Positions 33,911 to 42,363 of a stretch of 64,000 bases of DNA are shown in pieces. Below the pieces are notes generated by a model. The model had not been told where the DNA came from. It ran no database searches and was given only the letters and a program-made list of their open reading frames with translations. The DNA lies in the IMG/VR virus record IMGVR_UViG_3300025872_000056, positions 1 to 64,000 of that record. The stretch is one strand, 5' to 3'. The stretch's first letter is position 1, and each line of letters begins with the position of its first letter. The stretch is from a virus. The position numbers and the translations under genes were made by a program.

Positions 33911-34010
33911 TATTATCCTTATTAAAAATTAGATCCCAATTTTTGGACCATGCCGCATAATTAACTGGGCGATAGGAATCGCCCTTTCCAGCGCCTGTTC
34001 CTTTGTGCAT
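33834..34010 (-). CDS. Conserved small KGTGKGD/RPV-type phage protein
   Basis: 58 residues from ATG 34010. The first 32 (MHKGTGAGKGDSYRPVNYAA, then WSKNWDLIF) match a short protein seen in many phages with core KGTGxGDxxRPVxxxxxxxNWDxIF; function unknown. The remaining 26 residues run through the start of the next gene in another frame and look like a lost stop codon. A TATAAT box directly abuts the ATG (34011-34016), which is too close to be its promoter in the usual way. Confidence 0.55.
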   Translation of the reverse strand: MHKGTGAGKGDSYRPVNYAAWSKNWDLIFNKDNNVQRRSSNNRKINQSIQCRKNHPKG

Positions 34011-34041
34011 ATTATACCAAACTAAGAATTAAAAGCAACTA

Positions 34042-34278
34042 TTAATTGACTTCAAATGCCGAAACACCAGCAGTATTACTAGTCCATTTGCTAGTGTATA
34101 TTGGAAAAAAATAAGTAGTGCTAGCAGGAACATTTATTGAGACTTGTTGTTCCCCACCTGTAGGATTCATACAAAAACAAGTAATTCCTGCGGTTCCAGT
34201 CGCCGTAAATAAAACTCCTTTATTCATGGGCGAAACTGTATTTTGTGGTAAAGCATTTGTTCTTTTAAAGTTTAGCAT
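34042..34278 (-). CDS. Small late protein (78 aa), virion-like
   Basis: 78 residues, beta-rich (GVLFTATGTAGITCFCMNPT; INVPASTTYFFPIY). Behind a late-type promoter (34299-34306) with AGGA in a short leader. Composition like small capsid decoration or fibre-associated proteins; function inferred from promoter class only. Confidence 0.65.
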   Translation of the reverse strand: MLNFKRTNALPQNTVSPMNKGVLFTATGTAGITCFCMNPTGGEQQVSINVPASTTYFFPIYTSKWTSNTAGVSAFEVN

Positions 34279-34298
34279 AATTATTCCTGAATTTTAAA

Positions 34299-34306
34299 TA
34301 TTTAGG
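34299..34306 (-). promoter_or_regulatory. T4-like late promoter variant (CCTAAATA)
   Basis: CCTAAATA on the minus strand, about 20 bases before the ATG at 34278, leaving room for AGGA. Adjacent and divergent to the promoter at 34310. Confidence 0.55.
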
Positions 34307-34309
34307 TAT

Positions 34310-34317
34310 TATAAATA
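34310..34317 (+). promoter_or_regulatory. T4-like late promoter (TATAAATA)
   Basis: Exact TATAAATA ending 8 b before the ATG at 34326. Confidence 0.75.
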
Positions 34318-34325
34318 ATTTCACT

Positions 34326-34670
34326 ATGGACCCATTTATTCTACAATACAAACAGCGTATTCAGGAACTAACCGAACAGCTCGCAGAACTCAATGAAACT
34401 CTAGAAATTTATGATGAAATTTTTGAGTATGTTGAGCCTGCATTCGATCAATTCTTGACAGAAAATACAGAAGAACTTTCTGAAGCCAAGAAAGAAGAAG
34501 ATAAAAAAGATAAAAAATTACCACCTTTTATGAAGAAAAAGGCTGGCAATAAAATGAATGACAAAAAACTAAAAGAAAAAGAAAAGAAGGGCGGGAATGC
34601 TGGTAAAAAAGCAAAAATCGCCCGTCTTTTGAGAAAGAAAAAAGAAGAAGAAGAAAAGAAAAAGAAGTAA
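34326..34670 (+). CDS. Highly charged late protein (114 aa)
   Basis: 114 residues: an acidic coiled-coil N-terminal half (YKQRIQELTEQLAELNETLE) and an extremely Lys-rich C-terminal half ending EEEEKKKK. Late promoter immediately upstream. The acidic/basic two-part layout suggests a head-core or DNA-associated packaged protein; this is inference. Its stop abuts the convergent gene at 34671. Confidence 0.7.
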   Translation: MDPFILQYKQRIQELTEQLAELNETLEIYDEIFEYVEPAFDQFLTENTEELSEAKKEEDKKDKKLPPFMKKKAGNKMNDKKLKEKEKKGGNAGKKAKIARLLRKKKEEEEKKKK

Positions 34671-34880
34671 TTAAGAAATTTGCCGAACAGCTCTGCTCAA
34701 GGCAGAGGCTACCCTGGCAAGATCGTCTTTAGTTCCCGTAATGAATACTGCATTTCGACCTTCTCCCTCAAGGAGGAGGTCGAACATGTTTTTATGCTCT
34801 TCAGACTTTGCGATTGAGGTTACAAAAACTTCTCCGAGAGTAGTGTGCGTAGCGTTGCAGATGTTAAATGTTTTATTCAT
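34671..34880 (-). CDS. Unknown small protein (69 aa)
   Basis: 69 residues, small alpha/beta domain (EGRNAVFITGTKDDLARVAS). The ATG lies 15 bases downstream of tRNA-Gly with GGAG in between, so it is probably co-transcribed with the tRNA. No family recognised. Confidence 0.65.
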   Translation of the reverse strand: MNKTFNICNATHTTLGEVFVTSIAKSEEHKNMFDLLLEGEGRNAVFITGTKDDLARVASALSRAVRQIS

Positions 34881-34895
34881 ATAAATTTCTCCGAA

Positions 34896-34967
34896 TGCGG
34901 GTTAGGAGAATCGAACTCCTCTTTCCTGCTTGGAAGGCAGGAGTAATGGCCAATATACGAAACCCGC
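34896..34967 (-). tRNA. tRNA-Gly (TCC)
   Basis: 72 nt: acceptor GCGGGTT/AACCCGC, discriminator A, anticodon stem CCTGC/GCAGG around CTTCCAA (TCC), T-loop TTCGATT. CCA not encoded. Reads GGA, abundant in the AT-rich fibre genes. Confidence 0.94.
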
Positions 34968-35041
34968 TTTATTTGGTATAATAATCCTTATAGGAATCAA
35001 TAAGTATTGTAAAAAATAATCCAACGTTTAAAATTATTGAC

Positions 35042-35281
35042 TTAAATTTGCTCTTTAGAGTTTTCATGTGTTTTCCAAGCCTTTGATTCCCAAAATTTTG
35101 TCAAAGGAAGATCATAGAACAAAGAACAATTATGCCAAATGCAATGTTTACCCTTAAGAACTGTAACACACCAATTTTTTTCTCCGGGAACAAGAGTTAT
35201 GGTAACTTTGTAACCGTGCTTTTCGACAGCCTGTTTAAATTCTTGATATTCTGCAGGAATTTTGGTTTTCTTGCGAGGCAT
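35042..35281 (-). CDS. Unknown small protein (79 aa)
   Basis: 79 residues starting MPRKKTKIPAEYQEFKQAVE, a compact domain with YKVTITLVPGEKNWCVTVLK. I chose ATG 35281 over ATG 35287 because the promoter at 35288-35315 puts transcript start at 35281. Similar short beta-hairpin proteins occur in phages; function unknown. Confidence 0.7.
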   Translation of the reverse strand: MPRKKTKIPAEYQEFKQAVEKHGYKVTITLVPGEKNWCVTVLKGKHCIWHNCSLFYDLPLTKFWESKAWKTHENSKEQI

Positions 35282-35287
35282 ATGCAT

Positions 35288-35315
35288 ATTATATCATAAA
35301 AATTGCCTTAGTCAA
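35288..35315 (-). promoter_or_regulatory. Sigma70-like promoter
   Basis: TTGACT, 16-base spacer, TATAAT on the minus strand, ending 6 bases before ATG 35281; predicted leaderless. Overlaps the region of the divergent late promoter at 35319. Confidence 0.8.
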
Positions 35316-35318
35316 GTA

Positions 35319-35326
35319 TATAAATA
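35319..35326 (+). promoter_or_regulatory. T4-like late promoter (TATAAATA)
   Basis: Exact TATAAATA 18 bases before the ATG at 35345; the short leader contains GAGGA. Confidence 0.75.
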
Positions 35327-35344
35327 TATTACTGAGGACTATAA

Positions 35345-37432
35345 ATGGATTTTATTACCAGATACTATAAAACTTTGTCTGAAAATCTTCAAGCAAAAAA
35401 AGAAAATTTATTACTTGAAGTTAGAAGAAGACAAGCAGGAACTCCGGTTGCCACTGCAAGTCAATTTTTAAATCCAGGAATGTTTCCACAAATACCTCAA
35501 CAGGCTGTTCCAATTTCACAGCAAACAACAACAGTTCCGACTCCGTTGAATCCCGCAAGACTTCCTGGAATGGGATGGGCTAAACTGTCTCCTCAACAAA
35601 ATTTTAGTCCAATGCCTCAGCAAACAACAGCAGTTCCTGGTGTTAATACTTTTGGCCCACCATCTCCTGCAGTTCCTGGTGTTAATACTTTTGGCCCACC
35701 ATCTCCTGCAGTTCCTGGTGTTAATACTTTTGGCCCACCATCTCCTGCAGTTCCTGGTGTTGATACATTCGGACCTCCTTCGCCAGCAGTTCCTGGTGTT
35801 GATACATTCGGACCTTTTTCGCCAGCAGTTCCTGGTGTTGATACATTCGGACCTCCTTCGCCAACAGGTCAAGTTACTCCGGTTGTTCCACTAGCTCAAA
35901 CACCATCTTCTTCTTTAAGCAATATTCCTGGTATGGGATGGGTTCCACAACCCACTGTCAGTCCACAACCTTCATGGGTTTCACCTTCTTCTCCACCATC
36001 ATCAGCCGCTCCAACAACAGCCCCTGCCCCAGCTCCATTTGCAGGACGTGGTCCAATGATGAGCAAAAAAGATCAAGCTTCCTATGATAAAATGGTTGGT
36101 GATATGATGAAAGCAAGAGGAATGCCAGTTCCCATGTTAAGAACAGGTAAAGGTGGAAATTACCAAGAATGGAGATCTGCAGTAGATGCAAGAAATGCTG
36201 CAATGCGTGATGCAAATATAGCAATCACACTAAGACAAAATCAGCTCAGAGATCAACAAACTCTTGCTAGACAAAATAGAGATGCAGCAAAAGCAGCTGG
36301 TGATGATGCTGCAGTAGCTCGTTATCAGCAAGAACTCAATGATATTAACAGATCTAGAGGAAATCTCAATAAAGATACGGGAAGGTATTCTCTCGGTTCT
36401 GATACAACATCACAGGGAAGAATTGCAAACGACCAATTGCAGGCATCTTGGAAGAAAAAGCAAGAAGATTTCAAGGCTCGCACCGGAATGGATTATGACC
36501 CTTCAAATCCACAGCATACAAGAGTTATGCAGAACCCCAACATGAGTCCTGAAGCAATGCAAACTGCTTTGAGTGTTGGTCAATTTAATAAAAATTATGC
36601 AACTCAAAATGCGGATCAAGCAAAAAGAATGGGCGAAACAGAAAGAAATATAGATCAATTAACATATGAAACCGAAAGAGCAAAAAATGATCCAGCATTT
36701 AGAAAAGAAATAAATGCAAGAGATGCTGAAAAGGCAAAACAAGATATGTACGCTGCTGCTGGAGGAAAGGAAGCATGGGAAGCTAGAGAAAATGCTGCAC
36801 GGGATGGTCAGGTTAAAATCGTAACAGATATTATAGATGCTAAAAAAGCAGAATCAGATGAAATGAATAGAAAGGCAAGAGAAATAGGCGGGATGATGAC
36901 CAAGGCAGAATTTGAAGCTTCTCCAGCAGGACAACAGGCAGAATTAGATAGATTGCGAAATCTAAGTGGTGTTCCTCAAATGCAGGCAAAAAGGGCAGCA
37001 GAACAAAGAGAAAAAGATAAAGAAACATTGGCTACAAATTATCCCGCGTTAAACATGGTTGGGGATGCAATAAGGCAAACTAAAAATCTTCCAACCACTC
37101 AACCAGAACAATCACAACAAACTCCTGCTGAAACATTACCAGAGCCATCAGTAAATATGACTGGCAACAATATTTCACGCGCTAGAGCAAACAGTGCAAA
37201 TACAACACCAATTCAAAGAGCTACTGTTACTCCTCCTGCTCCCGGGGCAATTCCACCAGCTGGAAGACCAACACCGGCAGCACAGCCAACTGCGCCAATG
37301 AGTACTGGAGGAATGAACACTCCTGCTGACATAAATGATCCACAGGCAAATGCAAGAAGACCTAGAGGAAGAGTTGTAACCGCAGCAGCTAGAAGCATGG
37401 GACCTAACAGCTCTGCTCCCCGTTTATCTTAA
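35345..37432 (+). CDS. Repeat-rich late virion-like protein
   Basis: 695 residues. A helical N-terminus (MDFITRYYKTLSENLQAKKE), then a Pro/Thr/Gln-rich region with six tandem copies of AVPGVNTFGPPSP (residues 96-173), a Lys/Gln/Arg-rich helical middle (about 230-570) and a disordered Pro/Ala/Thr-rich end. Late promoter with a ribosome site. Probably a flexible virion or internal protein. The 3' end overlaps the convergent gene at 37404 by 29 bases. Confidence 0.8.
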   Translation: MDFITRYYKTLSENLQAKKENLLLEVRRRQAGTPVATASQFLNPGMFPQIPQQAVPISQQTTTVPTPLNPARLPGMGWAKLSPQQNFSPMPQQTTAVPGVNTFGPPSPAVPGVNTFGPPSPAVPGVNTFGPPSPAVPGVDTFGPPSPAVPGVDTFGPFSPAVPGVDTFGPPSPTGQVTPVVPLAQTPSSSLSNIPGMGWVPQPTVSPQPSWVSPSSPPSSAAPTTAPAPAPFAGRGPMMSKKDQASYDKMVGDMMKARGMPVPMLRTGKGGNYQEWRSAVDARNAAMRDANIAITLRQNQLRDQQTLARQNRDAAKAAGDDAAVARYQQELNDINRSRGNLNKDTGRYSLGSDTTSQGRIANDQLQASWKKKQEDFKARTGMDYDPSNPQHTRVMQNPNMSPEAMQTALSVGQFNKNYATQNADQAKRMGETERNIDQLTYETERAKNDPAFRKEINARDAEKAKQDMYAAAGGKEAWEARENAARDGQVKIVTDIIDAKKAESDEMNRKAREIGGMMTKAEFEASPAGQQAELDRLRNLSGVPQMQAKRAAEQREKDKETLATNYPALNMVGDAIRQTKNLPTTQPEQSQQTPAETLPEPSVNMTGNNISRARANSANTTPIQRATVTPPAPGAIPPAGRPTPAAQPTAPMSTGGMNTPADINDPQANARRPRGRVVTAAARSMGPNSSAPRLS
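35630..35863 (+). repeat. 39-bp tandem repeat, 6 copies
   Basis: Six in-frame 39-base units encoding AVPGV(N/D)TFGP(P/F)SP. Units 1-3 are nearly identical; units 4-6 form a second subfamily with GAT (Asp) and TTCGGACC codons. Confidence 0.92.
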
Positions 37433-37622
37433 TATATTTTTTTGAAGAAGCTTTTTCTGAAGAAAAGTATTCATCAAAAATTTTCTTTAATTCTTCTTTT
37501 CTTTTGTCCATTTTATTGTATTCTTTCGAAGAGTCTTTTCCATCAGTTTCATATCTCCCCAATTTATATGAAACATGGGCAAATTCGTAAATTAGTTCTT
37601 CAAGATCAAAATTATTTTTCAT
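37404..37622 (-). CDS. Unknown small helical protein (72 aa)
   Basis: 72 residues (MKNNFDLEELIYEFAHVSYK), helical and charged. Leaderless geometry: the extended -10 box ends 6 bases before its ATG. Convergent with the repeat-rich late gene. No family recognised. Confidence 0.65.
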   Translation of the reverse strand: MKNNFDLEELIYEFAHVSYKLGRYETDGKDSSKEYNKMDKRKEELKKIFDEYFSSEKASSKKYIKINGEQSC

Positions 37623-37628
37623 ATTGTT

Positions 37629-37637
37629 ATTATACCA
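37629..37637 (-). promoter_or_regulatory. Extended -10 promoter (TGGTATAAT)
   Basis: TGGTATAAT on the minus strand, 6 bases before the ATG at 37622; weak -35. Confidence 0.65.
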
Positions 37638-37659
37638 TTCCTGTACGATTTTGAGAAGG

Positions 37660-37667
37660 GATAAATA
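37660..37667 (+). promoter_or_regulatory. T4-like late promoter (GATAAATA)
   Basis: GATAAATA ending 5 bases before the ATG at 37673; predicted transcript start on the ATG. Confidence 0.6.
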
Positions 37668-37672
37668 TCTCT

Positions 37673-38509
37673 ATGGGCCGTCATATAAATGAAAATTTCT
37701 TAAATAAATTTCTTGGAAAGAATCTTCTTACCGAAGATCAAAAGCGTGCTGTTGCCCTAAAAAATAGAAAATCAAATTATTTAAAAAATTATTATAAAAA
37801 TCTTGAAGAAAAAAATTCTGGAAAACTTTCTAAAAATATTAATGAAGATGTAACTACAAGCATTAAAAAGATTTTCTATCGCACCAAAGATCAATTAAAT
37901 GAATCCAGATCTGGAATGCAAAATCTAATTCCATACTATACACCATATGGAATTATTTTCTTCAATAAAGATACTCAGGAATGGACAAATACATTTGGTC
38001 AAGTAGTAGACCCAATGGACTTCATGAATGATTTTTCTCATGATGACAGTTCCTCATCTGGAGATGGCGAAACCAGTCAAAACATAATAGTTCCACCACT
38101 TCCACCAGAATTATATCCAAATCCCCCAAAAGATTTACAAGTTGTATCTTTCAATAATACAGGAGCAACTTTATCGTGGATCGATGATTCTATAAACGAG
38201 GAAGGATTTAAACTTTTCTATTATCGGGCAAGGCCGGGGGATTATCTTCCAGATTCTTTACCACAGAATATTAATTCTTTTGTTACTGTAGGATCTTCAG
38301 ATACCGATGTATCACTACAATTTATAGATGAAAATTTATCCGAAACAGGATTTAGAATTTATTATAGAGAATATATAGATGGTTTAACTTCTCCAGCTCC
38401 ACCAGTTTCATTTTCAGCAGAAAGAATTAATACAAACACAATACAATTAAATTGGATAGATACTGCAACAGATGAAGATGGGTTTAAAGTTTTTTATTCA
38501 GAGCCTTAA
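37673..38509 (+). CDS. Fibre cluster protein ending in a half FN3 domain
   Basis: 278 residues. A basic helical N-terminal part (about 1-80), then a Gly/Pro linker and three first halves of fibronectin type III-like domains: GATLSWIDDSINEEGFKLFY, SLQFIDENLSETGFRIYY and, at the very end, IQLNWIDTATDEDGFKVFY. The matching second half starts the next gene, one base after this stop (TAATATG). First gene of the long late fibre cluster. See findings on split domains. Confidence 0.8.
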   Translation: MGRHINENFLNKFLGKNLLTEDQKRAVALKNRKSNYLKNYYKNLEEKNSGKLSKNINEDVTTSIKKIFYRTKDQLNESRSGMQNLIPYYTPYGIIFFNKDTQEWTNTFGQVVDPMDFMNDFSHDDSSSSGDGETSQNIIVPPLPPELYPNPPKDLQVVSFNNTGATLSWIDDSINEEGFKLFYYRARPGDYLPDSLPQNINSFVTVGSSDTDVSLQFIDENLSETGFRIYYREYIDGLTSPAPPVSFSAERINTNTIQLNWIDTATDEDGFKVFYSEP

Positions 38510-38510
38510 T

Positions 38511-41159
38511 ATGAGCGAAGAAAAATTATTTTATAACAATAAAGAATACATTTTGGGGGCAACAGTTTCATTTAAAAGTGGAACTGGAGGGATGACATAT
38601 TCTTTATCGGGATTATGTGGATACAAAAATTATAATTTAATTTTAGTTTCTTTTAAAAATGAAGGAATATCTTCTAATATTGTAGGTCCCTATTATTTGA
38701 ATTATTTTATTGATGAATACAGAGAGCCTATTTACACATTTTTGTGGAATCATCCTGCTGACTATAGGTTGGATAATTTACATCAAAGAACTTATAGCCA
38801 AAGAAACGTAGAAAATTTAATAAGCCCCAGCCAAGCAAGTCCAATTTCTAATTTAGAAAACTGGGAAAGAGAATATTATGATGGAGCTTGGGGAAATTAT
38901 GCAGCAAATTCTTATTTTACATCCCAAAAAGGATTTACAGCACCAGACGGATCAACTAGCGCAACAAGATTTAGAGTAAATGGATGGACTGGTTATATAT
39001 TACATCGACTAATAACAGAAGTTAATGGTAAAAATGAATATATTGAGCTTAAAAAGGGAATTACTTATTATCTTTCATTCTGGTTAGATATGAGTAGTGG
39101 AAGGACGCTTGGTGAAATTAGCCCAAGAACACATGATGGCCCAAATGGAATTTGGGCAACAAATCCCCCTTGGCCCCTATCTGTGAGTCAAATATCACCC
39201 GTTTATCGCCCCGAAGGACTTGGCAGTTATCCTTATTTGGCACCAGTTGGAACTACTGGTTGGACGAGATTTGTTTATGGGATAAGATCCACAACTGGGG
39301 GCACAAACTATGTAAACATATATTTATTATCAACTGGTAATCTTGATGGCTCAACATACGATTGGTATTTCTGGGGAGCCCAGTTGGAAGAAGAATCAGG
39401 CCCATCTGCAACCTCATATAAACCAAATATAATTTCTGATGTAAATTTAGTTGGTAGTGTTTATGACAGAGACACCGGAAATACTCTTTATGATAATTCA
39501 ATTGAAAATATTCCAACATGGTGTTCTAACAATGGAATAACATATTTTTGGCCATTAATACAACTATGGGATTCCACGAACTATGATATGCCAACATATA
39601 GCGCAAATGATTATTATGATTTTTATACTAAACGAGCAATAAACATATTTAAATTATTACCTAAAAAACAAAGAGCAATTAGACCCAGAGGGTTAGATCA
39701 TCCAATTATGTTTGAAATGTATGATGATGCTATAACTGGATTAACCTTTGGACCATATCCCGGAGTAACATATACTTATTGGGGAATAACAGAAGGATAC
39801 AAATATTACACAATCCCTTCTGCGACAGCATATATGGGACACGTATGGCCTGTAACAGGAATTTCTGCAGGAATAACAGCTTGGAATAAGTTTTTCAATA
39901 ACTTTCACTCTAGAGGGGCAACTATAGACTATGTATTCTTTGATTACGAATTTGTCCCATTCTCAACATTGTATGTTCAAAAAGATCAAACAGCTTTAGG
40001 TTGGACGGCTGCAAGAAAAATATTTGAAGATCCAAGATATTCACAACCTTGGAATGGAGTGACTGCTCTAAAAGATATAATGGATAATCTTGGTGCTACG
40101 CTTATTAATATGGAAGATGCTTATTATAATAACTACAATCATTTGGCTTGGTCTAGAACCATTGGTTATCAGACCCAAAAGGCATATGAATTAATTTTGA
40201 CACCAGGTTTAAGTGCTTATTTCCCAGAGGCAACAGTTTCAAATTACAATTATTTCCATCAACCTGATGGTATAACAAATGGTTCTTATGATCAGGCAAC
40301 CCATCAAATACCCGGGGACCTCAGAGCGGGCAATGCATCATCACCAGTATTATATGGTGATGTATGGTCATTTTATTCAGATATTCCTGGAGGAGGCCAA
40401 TCTCAAGCTAGACTTCCCCTTTCAGACCCAACTAGATTCGAAAAATTTATTAATACTGGAGGACCTACGGTTTCAACAGGAACGTTGACAAGGCCATGGA
40501 TTGCATTCATGTTGGCGATGCTGCAAATGAGATGCACAAAGGCTGCCGAACCAAATGTGCCAATTACTCCGTGGATCGGAAATGTAAGATGGCCGGGAGA
40601 AGCATATGGAGGAAGTTATGGGCGTCCTGTAAATGCTTGGTCGGATACTAAATTGGGGTATAATGAAAAATATGGAAGCACTTATCATATTGAAGGCGGT
40701 AATTCAGCTTATTATTATGAAATGATAAGGCATTGCATGTTAATGGGAACAAAAGCATTCCCTATGTTTAATGGTTCTTTGTATGATGATGTTAGAACTC
40801 CGGGGTGGACTTCAGGAAATCCTTCAGCGACAAACAGAAGACTATATTTCTTATCAGGCATGACCACCCACATGGAAGAAATTATTCCTGTTGATAACGT
40901 AATTCATGAAGTTCATAATCTGATTGGTGGGTTTACTTTAACAACAGCAGATACCAGCAGACCAAATTGGCTTGCTCCATATTTTGCTAGCGCAGCTCCC
41001 GGAATAAATGGAACAACATGGTGGTGGCGAGTTACTGTTGGTTCCACCTATACAATAAATGTTCAAGGAACAACTTTGTCTGGAATTTCTGGGCCTTGGG
41101 GTGCTTGGGTGTCAACTACTGGGCCAACCTTAGCAGGGGTAAACATTTCAATAGTTTAA
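38511..41159 (+). CDS. Large fibre protein with carbohydrate-binding and barrel-like domains
   Basis: 882 residues from ATG 38511. Residues 1-65: second half of an FN3 domain (LFYNNKEYIL, SGTG, ILVSFKNEGIS). Residues about 90-310: beta-sandwich of a carbohydrate-binding type (APDGSTSATRFR, YFWGAQLEEE). The remaining about 570 residues resemble a glycoside-hydrolase-like barrel (IDYVFFDYEFVPF, INMEDAYYNNYNHLAWSR) with a small C-terminal beta domain. Paralogue of 42364-46766, which has the same order in two genes. A polysaccharide-binding or degrading fibre is the best inference. Confidence 0.8.
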   Translation: MSEEKLFYNNKEYILGATVSFKSGTGGMTYSLSGLCGYKNYNLILVSFKNEGISSNIVGPYYLNYFIDEYREPIYTFLWNHPADYRLDNLHQRTYSQRNVENLISPSQASPISNLENWEREYYDGAWGNYAANSYFTSQKGFTAPDGSTSATRFRVNGWTGYILHRLITEVNGKNEYIELKKGITYYLSFWLDMSSGRTLGEISPRTHDGPNGIWATNPPWPLSVSQISPVYRPEGLGSYPYLAPVGTTGWTRFVYGIRSTTGGTNYVNIYLLSTGNLDGSTYDWYFWGAQLEEESGPSATSYKPNIISDVNLVGSVYDRDTGNTLYDNSIENIPTWCSNNGITYFWPLIQLWDSTNYDMPTYSANDYYDFYTKRAINIFKLLPKKQRAIRPRGLDHPIMFEMYDDAITGLTFGPYPGVTYTYWGITEGYKYYTIPSATAYMGHVWPVTGISAGITAWNKFFNNFHSRGATIDYVFFDYEFVPFSTLYVQKDQTALGWTAARKIFEDPRYSQPWNGVTALKDIMDNLGATLINMEDAYYNNYNHLAWSRTIGYQTQKAYELILTPGLSAYFPEATVSNYNYFHQPDGITNGSYDQATHQIPGDLRAGNASSPVLYGDVWSFYSDIPGGGQSQARLPLSDPTRFEKFINTGGPTVSTGTLTRPWIAFMLAMLQMRCTKAAEPNVPITPWIGNVRWPGEAYGGSYGRPVNAWSDTKLGYNEKYGSTYHIEGGNSAYYYEMIRHCMLMGTKAFPMFNGSLYDDVRTPGWTSGNPSATNRRLYFLSGMTTHMEEIIPVDNVIHEVHNLIGGFTLTTADTSRPNWLAPYFASAAPGINGTTWWWRVTVGSTYTINVQGTTLSGISGPWGAWVSTTGPTLAGVNISIV

Positions 41160-41165
41160 AGCAAA

Positions 41166-42362
41166 ATGACAGACAAATTAATATTTAACCAGTACGAATA
41201 TACACTAGCTCAAACTTTACCAGCATCTTCTGGTACAGGTGCTACAATACAAACAACCATAACTGGCTTAAGTGATACAAAACAATATGAATTTATAGTA
41301 GTAGCATTTAATAATTATGGTTCTACTGTATCTGGACCAATTACAGTTTATACTGCGCCACCACAAGATCCAAATTTATTAAAAGCATCTGTTGATACTT
41401 TAAACTGGACAGTCGTGCCAATTTCTTCAAATGGATTAAGAATCATATGGAATGATTATTTTGTTGAAGAATTAAATTATAATCTTTATATATCAACTGA
41501 TAACCAAAGCTTTGATTTTTTAAATTCTGTGTCGGAATATCTAGGATCATATGATGTAGAAGATTTAATTTTAGGAAATTCTTATTATATTTTGTTGAAT
41601 GCTTTTATTGGAACAGGACCAAATGAAGGTCAATTGTTCTTGACATCATCTACTGGCCCTGTTCAAGTTCTTGAAATTCCAAAACCTCCTATAAATTTTC
41701 AATATACTTATTTTGATAACGATGAAGTAACATTATCTTGGGACTACCAAGATGAAATGTTTAAACAAACTGAAATTTTTTATTCTGATGACGGATTAAA
41801 TTATTCTTTCATATATGATGCAAGCGCAGAACCTACAACAAAAGTAACCATATCTGGGTTAACTTCTGATATTACTTGGTGGTTTAAAATTAGAACTAAA
41901 AATTCCAATGGGAGTTCAGATTTTGCTGGTCCAGTTGTTATTGCAACTTTACCCGATCCTCCAGATAGCCCATTTGGTCTTACTGGTTTTGCTGGCATAT
42001 CTTCTTACATACAAATAAATTGGTCCACCGGAGCAACAAATGAAGATGGATATAATATTTTTAGATCTACAGATAATGTAAATTATACTAATATTCAAAC
42101 AATAGGGCGTGATAATCTTTCTTTTATTGATGTAGAAAAAAGCGAAAACACTCTTTACTATTACAAAATAAATGCATTTAATGAAGGTGGAACTTCGGGA
42201 TTTTCAAATATAGTTGGTATTACTTCTGCTATCCTGCCAATTGTTGCACCAACCGGACCAACAGGAATATCTGGATCTGTTTTTTACAATACAATAAATA
42301 TTTCTTGGATTGATCAATCGACAAATGAATTTGGTTATAAAATTTATGTAAAACAAGGATAA
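41166..42362 (+). CDS. Multi-FN3 connector fibre protein
   Basis: 398 residues built of fibronectin type III-like domains. Starts with a second half (LIFNQYEYTLAQTL, SGTG, FIVVAFNNYGS), continues with two or three complete domains (INWSTGATNEDGYNIFRSTD to YKINAFNEGGTSGFSN), and ends with a first half (INISWIDQSTNEFGYKIY). The complementary half begins the next gene after TAAAATG. It bridges the two large paralogous fibre proteins, consistent with an adaptor. Confidence 0.85.
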   Translation: MTDKLIFNQYEYTLAQTLPASSGTGATIQTTITGLSDTKQYEFIVVAFNNYGSTVSGPITVYTAPPQDPNLLKASVDTLNWTVVPISSNGLRIIWNDYFVEELNYNLYISTDNQSFDFLNSVSEYLGSYDVEDLILGNSYYILLNAFIGTGPNEGQLFLTSSTGPVQVLEIPKPPINFQYTYFDNDEVTLSWDYQDEMFKQTEIFYSDDGLNYSFIYDASAEPTTKVTISGLTSDITWWFKIRTKNSNGSSDFAGPVVIATLPDPPDSPFGLTGFAGISSYIQINWSTGATNEDGYNIFRSTDNVNYTNIQTIGRDNLSFIDVEKSENTLYYYKINAFNEGGTSGFSNIVGITSAILPIVAPTGPTGISGSVFYNTINISWIDQSTNEFGYKIYVKQG

Positions 42363-42363
42363 A

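Noticed and set aside
35630-35863. CRISPR-like array
   Set aside because: The 39-bp units are directly adjacent with no spacers and encode an in-frame peptide repeat.
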